From an uncultured Clostridium sp. (GTDB lineage: Bacteria > Bacillota > Clostridia > Lachnospirales > Lachnospiraceae), in contig CATWBR010000221.1 in assembly GCA_958349075.1 (NCBI GenBank), positions 1-7,358 of the forward strand: 7,358 nucleotides of DNA, in the 5' to 3' direction. The position numbers and the translations under genes are program-made. How positions within the stretch are numbered: position 1 is the stretch's first letter; the number at the start of each line of letters is the position of its first letter. The notes under the pieces were generated by a model. It did no database searches, was not told the origin of the DNA, and was given only the letters and a program-made list of their open reading frames with translations. This document shows, piece after piece, positions 1 to 5,103 of the stretch.

Positions 1-1563
1 TTATTATGCCTGCTTCTGCTCACCGGGCTTTTTCCTTCTACCGCCCTGGCTTCCGCAGATTGGCCGGATAATGTCTCGATTGAGTCCGATGCGGGTATTA
101 TTATGGATGCCCACTCCGGAGCCGTATTATATGGTAAGAATATTCATGACACCTATGCACCGGCCAGTATCACCAAGGTGCTGACCGCTCTGATTGTGCT
201 GGAACACTGTTCCCTGGACGAGATGGTGACTTTTTCACAGAATGCGGTGTATAACGTGGAATCCAACAGCAGCAGCGCCGGTTATGATACCGGGGATACT
301 GCCAGTGTTAAGGACTGCCTGTATGCCCTCCTTTTGAAGTCCGCCAACGAATCCGCCAACGCCCTGGCCGAGCATATCTCAGGCACCACCGAAGAGTTTG
401 CAAAGCTGATGAACGAGAAGGCCGCGCAGCTCGGATGCCAGGATTCCCATTTTTCCAATCCCAGCGGCCTGAATGATGAGGCTCACTATGTCAGTGCTTA
501 CGATATGGCTTTAATCACGAAAGCCGCCTTTGAAAATGCGGAATTTTCCAAGATTGTGGCAACGACCTATTATGAACTGCCACCCAATAAGAAGAACCCG
601 GAAGGCCAGGGCATCTCCCCCGGCAATAAGATGGTCAAGAAAAACTGGCCGGATCAGTACCGCGCCGATGTCATCGGAGGCAAGACCGGTTATACTTCCC
701 TCGCACTGAATACGCTTGTCATCGGGGCGCAGCAGGGAGATACAAAGTTTATCACCGTTATCCTGCACAGCTCTGCTACTCAGTATAATGACACAAAAGC
801 GCTGCTGAACTTTGGATTTGCCAATTTTAAATCCGTCAAAATTGCTGATTATGACAAAACCTTCTCCACGATAGGAGACGATTTAAAGATATCGGGATTA
901 CCCACATCGGAAAAACAGGTTCTGACCATTGATCCCGACAGCAGGGTTATCCTGCCCATGACCGCCGACTTTTCCGAGACTACCGTATCCCTGGACTACA
1001 CATTACCCGCGGGCGCTCCGGACGGGTCAATCGCCTGCGTGAATTACCTGCTCGGCGACAGGACGGTTGGACAGGCTTATTTAACACTGAAAGATGCCGT
1101 ATCGGAAGCAGGCATAAAGCTGCCCCAGGCTCTTATTGAGGTTCAGCCGTCCGCTCTGGCCCCTGCGGCAGAGGATCCGGACCCGGCCCACTCCGGAAGC
1201 GAAGGCATGACGGAGAGCCTTTCCGCCGCTTCTCCCCTGGGCAAGTCCGCCGAACCCGAGTCATCACCGGACAGCTCCGGCGGCAAGTTCAAGATATCAT
1301 TAAAGATTCCTTCCCTGTTCTTTAAGATACTGGCCGCAATTATTATCATCGGCGGAACCGGCGCTTTTGCCGTCTTCACCTTCAAGCGGCGCAAGGCGCA
1401 GGAAGAGGCGGCACTGCTGGAACGGCGCAGACGCAGGGCCGAGAGACTGAAAGAGACAGGCATCTCTGAAGCTGAATTCGACTTGATGATGCAGGAAAAA
1501 AGGACGTTTTCCCCCGGTCGTGAGCACGATAATCCGAGGAAAAAAGGACATAAGGCACGATAG
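1..1563 (+). CDS. D-alanyl-D-alanine carboxypeptidase (peptidase S11, DacF/PBP5-like), 5' end cut by window edge
   Basis: This enzyme removes the terminal D-Ala from peptidoglycan pentapeptides on the outer face of the membrane. The frame is open from base 1, and 34 codons precede the first in-window ATG (103). They read as a hydrophobic leader (LLCLLLLTGLF) followed by a signal-peptidase site after ALA or ASA and then the start of the mature domain (ADWPDNVSIESDAGIIM), so the real start lies off the left edge. Counting residues from base 1 (520 visible), the penicillin-binding motifs are in order: SITK with Ser56 as nucleophile and Lys59, SAN at 114-116, and KTG at 228-230. A PBP5-like C-terminal beta domain follows, then a Ser/Pro/Glu-rich linker (about 385-430). 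A single membrane helix (about 438-461) precedes a cytosolic tail of about 58 residues that includes five consecutive arginines. Most PBP5 relatives end in an amphipathic helix; a true TM anchor with a charged tail is a variant I associate with clostridial members. A terminator follows directly, so the gene ends its transcript. The family call is secure; the precise paralogue is not. Confidence 0.95.
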   Translation, partial: LLCLLLLTGLFPSTALASADWPDNVSIESDAGIIMDAHSGAVLYGKNIHDTYAPASITKVLTALIVLEHCSLDEMVTFSQNAVYNVESNSSSAGYDTGDTASVKDCLYALLLKSANESANALAEHISGTTEEFAKLMNEKAAQLGCQDSHFSNPSGLNDEAHYVSAYDMALITKAAFENAEFSKIVATTYYELPPNKKNPEGQGISPGNKMVKKNWPDQYRADVIGGKTGYTSLALNTLVIGAQQGDTKFITVILHSSATQYNDTKALLNFGFANFKSVKIADYDKTFSTIGDDLKISGLPTSEKQVLTIDPDSRVILPMTADFSETTVSLDYTLPAGAPDGSIACVNYLLGDRTVGQAYLTLKDAVSEAGIKLPQALIEVQPSALAPAAEDPDPAHSGSEGMTESLSAASPLGKSAEPESSPDSSGGKFKISLKIPSLFFKILAAIIIIGGTGAFAVFTFKRRKAQEEAALLERRRRRAERLKETGISEAEFDLMMQEKRTFSPGREHDNPRKKGHKAR

Positions 1564-1576
1564 ATGTTTCACTGTG

Positions 1577-1614
1577 AAAAACAGGCCCTCCATACATATG
1601 GAAGGCCTGTTTTT
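1577..1614 (+). terminator. Rho-independent terminator of the carboxypeptidase gene
   Basis: The arms AAAAACAGGCC (1577-1587) and GGCCTGTTTTT (1604-1614) are perfectly complementary. After one C/A mismatch, the inner bases 1589-1594 pair with 1597-1602, although the innermost pairs would be strained by the short loop. The right arm ends in five T. It begins 14 bases after the TAG stop and separates this gene from the promoter at 1666. Confidence 0.92.
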
Positions 1615-1665
1615 GCCTGGTGGAATACGATTTAAGCTCTCCTCAGCCAAATCCCCGTTATTTCT

Positions 1666-1694
1666 TTGACTATTTCCCGTTTGTCTGCTATAAT
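1666..1694 (+). promoter_or_regulatory. Sigma-A-type promoter of the TRAP unit, with extended -10
   Basis: TTGACT (1666-1671; consensus TTGACA) is separated by exactly 17 bases from a perfect TATAAT (1689-1694). A TG one base upstream of the -10 (1686-1687) gives the extended -10 element TGnTATAAT. The expected transcription start is near 1701, leaving a leader of about 70 bases before the permease start. It lies downstream of the preceding terminator, which supports independent transcription of the transport genes. Confidence 0.9.
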
Positions 1695-1699
1695 AGTGT

Positions 1700-1742
1700 C
1701 GGTTTAACGATTTAACGCGGCAAGTCACCCGTTATACCGGGT
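1700..1742 (+). promoter_or_regulatory. Structured 5' leader / possible operator: overlapping inverted repeats and a direct repeat
   Basis: CGGTTTAAC (1700-1708) pairs with GTTATACCG (1731-1739) at 8 of 9 positions, with a 22-base loop. A second, shorter hairpin, ACCCG (1727-1731) with CGGGT (1738-1742), uses some of the same bases, so the two cannot form together. The heptamer TTTAACG also occurs twice with an 8-base period (1703-1709 and 1711-1717), just downstream of the expected transcription start. This is what the sequence shows. Whether it is a repressor site, an RNA switch or a 5'-stabilising hairpin is inference. I recognise no known riboswitch class. Confidence 0.4.
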
Positions 1743-1754
1743 TGAAAGAAATAC

Positions 1755-1760
1755 AGGAGG
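1755..1760 (+). promoter_or_regulatory. Ribosome binding site AGGAGG with several nested start codons
   Basis: A perfect AGGAGG is followed by four closely packed start codons: ATG 1761 (in another frame, stops after three codons), ATG 1765 (third frame, about 35 codons), GTG 1769 and ATG 1772, the last two in the permease frame. Spacing is 0, 4, 8 and 11 bases respectively. GTG 1769 has the best spacing for the permease frame and ATG 1772 the better codon; the proteins differ by a single residue. Confidence 0.85.
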
Positions 1761-1768
1761 ATGAATGA

Positions 1769-3751
1769 GTGATGGAAAAGAAAGGGAAATCAGAGGTTTC
1801 CGAGACTGTGGAGGAAAGAGCCCAGAAACTTTTGGAGGAGAAGGAGGCAGAAGCAAGAACCCGCTCCTATGACGGAATATTCGGCGGCCTTCTGGTGATT
1901 CTGCTGACAGGCTGGGCAGTCTTCCAGCTCTATGTCAATACGATCGGTGTTATGAACGCCATGAACCTCAGGATGTGGCACTGCATGTTCCTGCTGGTAT
2001 TTACATTTTTACTGTACCCAGCTTATAAGAAAGAGAAAAAGCAGCGTGTGCTGCCCCCAATCTGGGATTTTGCCCTGATCGGGCTGACGGCCTTTGCTTT
2101 TGGTTACATGCTGCTTCATTACACAAAGATCGCCCAGAGCGGCGGGTATCTCTCAAAACAGGATATCTGGATCGCCGCCATCGGCCTTTTGATGGTATTT
2201 GAAGCCGCCAGAAGGGCATGCCCCAGCCTGGCTGTGCTGGGACTTATATTTCTGGCCTATAACTTCTTCGGGGCCTATATCCCGGGAGAGCTGGGCCACA
2301 CCGGATTCTCATTAAAACGCGTACTCAGCCATATGGTCTGGGGCAGCCAGGGAATCTTCGGCGTCGGTATCGGCGTCAGCGCAACCTATATCTTCCTCTT
2401 TGTGCTGTTTGGAGCATTTTTAAAATACAGCGGATTCAGCCAGTTTATCAATGACCTGGCACTGACCCTGGTGGGAAGAAGCCCGGGCGGACCGGCCAAG
2501 GTAGCGGTTCTGGCCAGCGCTCTGTTAGGCATGATTAACGGCAGCGCTATTGCCAATGTGGCAACCACCGGAACGATTACGATTCCGCTGATGAAAAAGA
2601 CTGGTTACAAAAAAGAGTTTGCCGCCGCGGTCGAGGCCGTTGCCTCCACCGGAGGACAGTTCGCCCCGCCGATTATGGGTGCGGTTGGATTCGTTATGGC
2701 GGAATTTTTAAGCATCAGCTACAGCAAGGTTATGATTGCGGCGTGTATTCCCGCATTCCTTTACTATTTATCCCTGCTCTTCTCCGTCCATTTTGAAGCT
2801 AAAAAGCTGGGGCTTAAGGGCCTCTCTCCGGAGAACATCCCAAACGCCATGGAGGTAATTAAAAAGCAGGGCCATCTGGTAATTCCGCTTGTTGTTTTGA
2901 TTGGTATGATCGTCGCAGGCTACACGCCGCTCTATGCGGCGGTATTCGCCACCTTTTCCACGGTACTGGCCTCCTGGCTCAGAAAAGACACCCGGATGAG
3001 TTTTCGGGATATCATAGATGCCACAGTGGAAGGTTCTAAAGGAGCGGTCAGCGTGGGCGTGTCCTGCGTTGTAATCGGCGTAATTATCGGAACCGTTTCC
3101 CTGACAGGCCTGGGACTGACTATCGGGTATCTGATTCTGCGTGTAGTGGGCGAAAATCAGCTTTATCTCGGCGGTTTTATGGTCATGATTATGAGCATTA
3201 TCCTGGGAATGGGCGTACCCGGAGTGGCCGCTTACGTTATTGTGGTAGCCGTGGCAATTCCGGTTCTCATCGAGATTGGTGCAAATCCGGTTGCCGCCCA
3301 CATGTTCTGCCTGATTTATGCCTGCCTGTCCAATATCACACCGCCTGTAGCCATGAGCTCCTATGTGGCGGCGGGCATTGCAGACTCCAATCAGACAAAG
3401 ACTTCGCTGATCGCGGTTAAACTGGGGCTGACTGGATTTATCCTTCCGTTCTTTTTCCTCGGAAATCCGATTCTGCTGATCGGTGTGACGGATGCCTCAT
3501 TTATATCCACGGCAGTGGCGGCGGTTACAGCAACCATCGGTGTCATCGCACTGGCCGCAGCGCTCCAGGGTATGCTCCTGAAAGTCTGCAGCCTGCCGGA
3601 ACGTGCCCTTCTTATCGTTGTTGCATTCTGCGGCATCGATGTCGGAATGCTCACCGACGTGGTGGGAGTCGTCCTGTTCGCAGCCGTGATCCTGTTCCAG
3701 TATTCGGCGGTGAAAAAGCATAAAGCCGACCCGGATGCGGCAGCCTGCTAA
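1769..3751 (+). CDS. TRAP transporter fused permease (4TM/12TM, DctQ-DctM type, TAXI class)
   Basis: This integral membrane protein imports a solute delivered by an extracytoplasmic binding protein, driven by a sodium (or proton) gradient. At 660 residues it matches the fused small-plus-large TRAP subunit architecture. A charged, probably coiled-coil N-terminal stretch (about 7-32) is cytosolic. Helices near 37-60, 69-86, 98-118 and 132-147 form the DctQ-like part. The DctM-like part carries the two pseudo-symmetric signatures: NGSAIANVATTGTITIPL near 257-274 with GGQFAPPIMGAVGF near 295-308, and LGMGVPGVAAYV near 479-490 with NITPPVAMSSYVAAGIA near 522-538. These correspond to the helical-hairpin and ion-binding regions of the family. 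Two further hydrophobic stretches (about 611-645) are the C-terminal extension usual in the fused TAXI-class permeases. The protein ends HKADPDAAAC, a soluble tail with a terminal cysteine. It is read from the promoter at 1666 and shares the transcript with the binding protein 210 bases downstream. The substrate cannot be inferred. The family is certain; the start is ambiguous by one codon (GTG 1769 or ATG 1772). Confidence 0.96.
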   Translation: MMEKKGKSEVSETVEERAQKLLEEKEAEARTRSYDGIFGGLLVILLTGWAVFQLYVNTIGVMNAMNLRMWHCMFLLVFTFLLYPAYKKEKKQRVLPPIWDFALIGLTAFAFGYMLLHYTKIAQSGGYLSKQDIWIAAIGLLMVFEAARRACPSLAVLGLIFLAYNFFGAYIPGELGHTGFSLKRVLSHMVWGSQGIFGVGIGVSATYIFLFVLFGAFLKYSGFSQFINDLALTLVGRSPGGPAKVAVLASALLGMINGSAIANVATTGTITIPLMKKTGYKKEFAAAVEAVASTGGQFAPPIMGAVGFVMAEFLSISYSKVMIAACIPAFLYYLSLLFSVHFEAKKLGLKGLSPENIPNAMEVIKKQGHLVIPLVVLIGMIVAGYTPLYAAVFATFSTVLASWLRKDTRMSFRDIIDATVEGSKGAVSVGVSCVVIGVIIGTVSLTGLGLTIGYLILRVVGENQLYLGGFMVMIMSIILGMGVPGVAAYVIVVAVAIPVLIEIGANPVAAHMFCLIYACLSNITPPVAMSSYVAAGIADSNQTKTSLIAVKLGLTGFILPFFFLGNPILLIGVTDASFISTAVAAVTATIGVIALAAALQGMLLKVCSLPERALLIVVAFCGIDVGMLTDVVGVVLFAAVILFQYSAVKKHKADPDAAAC

Positions 3752-3764
3752 ACTTCTGCCTCAT

Positions 3765-3828
3765 CCACATTTGGCCTTAACCACATTTGGCCTTAACCAC
3801 ATTTGGCCTTAACCGTATATGGCCTTAT
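3765..3828 (+). repeat. 16-bp tandem repeat, three identical units plus one diverged unit
   Basis: CCACATTTGGCCTTAA occurs three times without a gap (3765-3780, 3781-3796, 3797-3812). A fourth unit, CCGTATATGGCCTTAT (3813-3828), matches at 12 of 16 positions. Beyond it the period fades: 3829-3844 and 3845-3860 each match at about 9 of 16 in register. The array begins 13 bases after the permease stop and ends about 100 bases before the binding-protein start. It has no spacers, and the TTAA in each unit gives stops as the frame cycles (16 is not a multiple of 3), so it is neither a CRISPR array nor coding. Identical neighbouring units suggest recent slippage and possible copy-number variation between strains. 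Confidence 0.93.
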
Positions 3829-3867
3829 CCTTATTGTGGCTCATTTATATTTAGCCGAATTTATATC

Positions 3868-3887
3868 CGGTGATTAAAATTTCACCG
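3868..3887 (+). promoter_or_regulatory. Intercistronic inverted repeat (hairpin or operator-like)
   Basis: CGGTGA (3868-3873) and TCACCG (3882-3887) are perfectly complementary around an AT-rich 8-base loop. There is no T-run after it, so it is not a classical terminator. It lies between the tandem repeat and the AT-rich stretch leading to the binding-protein gene. It could be a 3' stabiliser for the upstream message, a processing site, or a protein-binding palindrome; the sequence does not decide among these. With only 6 pairs, chance is possible. Confidence 0.4.
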
Positions 3888-3961
3888 CATTCAGTTCAGA
3901 TATTAATAACCAAATTAATATATCATGTAAGAAAATCTGTAAAAAAGAGAGGGAAAACGAG

Positions 3962-5029
3962 ATGAAAAAATCAATGAAGACAGTAATAGCCATGGGTTTA
4001 TGCGTTGCCATGGGCGCAGCCATGCTGACCGGCTGCAGTTCTTCCAGCAGCAGTAAGGAGGAACCCGCAAAAACGGAAGAGGCAAAATCCGACGAGAGCG
4101 CAGCGGCGGGAGAAGAAAAAACAGCAGGCGATAAAAAAGATACCGTAACGGTTAATTTCCCGACGGCTGCCACCACAGGCGCCCTTTACCCTCTGGGAGC
4201 GGCGATTACCAACCTCTGGAGCACGGAACTTGATTATGTGAAAGCAAGCTCCCAGGCATCCGGCGGCGGTGTTGAGAATCTGAATCTTCTGGCTGAGGGT
4301 GAGGCTCAGGTAAGTATTGCCATCAGCAGCAACTGCTACGAGTCCTACACTGGAACCGGAACTTTTGACGGCCGTAAGAACGAAAACTTCCGCGTAATCG
4401 CCGGTCTCTACTACAATCCAAACCAGGTCGTAGTGACCGGAGCCTCCGGCATTAACAGCCTGACCGATGTTAAAGGCAAACATTTTGCCAGCGGCGCAGT
4501 GGGAAGCTCCACTGAGGGCGAATCCAGAAACCATTTTACAGCCGCCGGACTCACCTACCCGGACGATATCAAAATCGAGAACATCGGCTTCACCGAAGCG
4601 GTAGACATGATGAGGAATAAACAGCTTGACGGCGCCTGGATCATGGCGGCTCTCGGCAACTCAGCCGTAACGGAGGCCACCTCCACCGCTGATGCAAAGG
4701 TGTTAAATATCGGCGACGATGTGATTGCCGCGCTTCAGGAGCAGTACCCCTGGTATGCTAAATTCACCATCCCGGCAGGCACCTACTCGGGCCAGGATTC
4801 CGACATTCAGACCACTGCCATCAAGATGGTTATGTTCACAACGGCCGATATGGACGAGGATACGGTATACGATCTGACAAAAACTTTCTGGGAGAACGTG
4901 GACAAGCTGGCAGAAAGCAACAGCTCCATGACCGGTTTAAAGGCAGAGGATGCCGTCACGGATATTGCAGACCTGCCCCTGCATGACGGCGCTGCAAAAT
5001 ATTACAAAGAGATTGGCGTGCTGAAATAA
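3962..5029 (+). CDS. TAXI-family TRAP transporter solute-binding lipoprotein
   Basis: This is the ligand-capturing partner of the fused permease upstream, tethered to the outer leaflet of the cytoplasmic membrane. The N-terminus is a lipoprotein signal peptide: KK, a hydrophobic core, then the lipobox LTGC with Cys25 as the lipidated residue. A serine run and a Lys/Glu/Ala-rich flexible linker (about 26-60) follow. The TAXI domain starts with VTVNFPTAATTGALYPLGAA (62-81), matching the family's characteristic early glycine-rich and YPLG segment. It continues with ASGGGVENLNLLAEGEAQVSI (99-119), the region RVIAGLYYNPNQVVV (144-158), the DVKGKHFASGAVGSSTEG segment (169-186) and the GFTEAVDMMRNKQLDGAW segment (209-226). 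The length of 355 is normal once the linker is allowed for. An SD-like GAGAGGG (3947-3953) sits 8 bases before the ATG. I see no convincing promoter in the preceding gap, so it is probably co-transcribed with the permease. The ligand is unknown; known TAXI systems handle acidic compounds such as glutamate or other carboxylates. Confidence 0.95.
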   Translation: MKKSMKTVIAMGLCVAMGAAMLTGCSSSSSSKEEPAKTEEAKSDESAAAGEEKTAGDKKDTVTVNFPTAATTGALYPLGAAITNLWSTELDYVKASSQASGGGVENLNLLAEGEAQVSIAISSNCYESYTGTGTFDGRKNENFRVIAGLYYNPNQVVVTGASGINSLTDVKGKHFASGAVGSSTEGESRNHFTAAGLTYPDDIKIENIGFTEAVDMMRNKQLDGAWIMAALGNSAVTEATSTADAKVLNIGDDVIAALQEQYPWYAKFTIPAGTYSGQDSDIQTTAIKMVMFTTADMDEDTVYDLTKTFWENVDKLAESNSSMTGLKAEDAVTDIADLPLHDGAAKYYKEIGVLK

Positions 5030-5049
5030 AACATCCAATCGTCAACGAT

Positions 5050-5103
5050 AAGAGGAGGGGATCTCTTAAGCCATAAACCGGCCGGAGATCCCCTCCTCTT
5101 TTT
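5050..5103 (+). terminator. Strong intrinsic terminator between convergent genes
   Basis: A perfect 16-bp stem pairs 5050-5065 (AAGAGGAGGGGATCTC) with 5085-5100 (GAGATCCCCTCCTCTT), with a 19-base loop, and runs into TTTTT (5099-5103). It ends the TRAP transcript. The stop codon of the minus-strand gene (5102-5104) overlaps the T-tract. On the minus strand the hairpin is followed by only a weak T-run (CTCTTATCGTT), so it may act in both directions but less efficiently for the minus gene. The loop contains the palindrome CCGGCCGG, which overlaps the first base of the right arm. Confidence 0.93.

Noticed and set aside
1300..1728. Minus-strand frame of 142 codons crossing the terminator and promoter region
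   Set aside because: It spans a strong terminator and promoter and part of the carboxypeptidase, with no recognisable domain.
1700..1768. Known riboswitch in the TRAP leader
   Set aside because: The leader is only about 70 bases, with short stems and no conserved core that I recognise from any riboswitch class.
2768..3301. Open frame of 177 codons on the minus strand inside the TRAP permease
   Set aside because: It is antisense to a well-supported gene, is rich in His/Asn/Asp of the kind produced by reading hydrophobic codons backwards, and resembles no domain I recognise.
3765..3860. CRISPR array
   Set aside because: The repeats are head to tail with no unique spacers, the unit is only 16 bp, and no cas-like gene is nearby.
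3890..3930. A separate promoter for the binding-protein gene
   Set aside because: The stretch is AT-rich, but candidate boxes such as TTCAGA with ATATAT at 17-base spacing match consensus poorly; too weak to list as a feature.
3998..4534. Open frame of 178 codons on the minus strand inside the binding-protein gene
   Set aside because: It lies entirely within the conserved TAXI domain and linker, shows Cys/Ser/Arg-rich shadow composition, and has no evident ribosome site.
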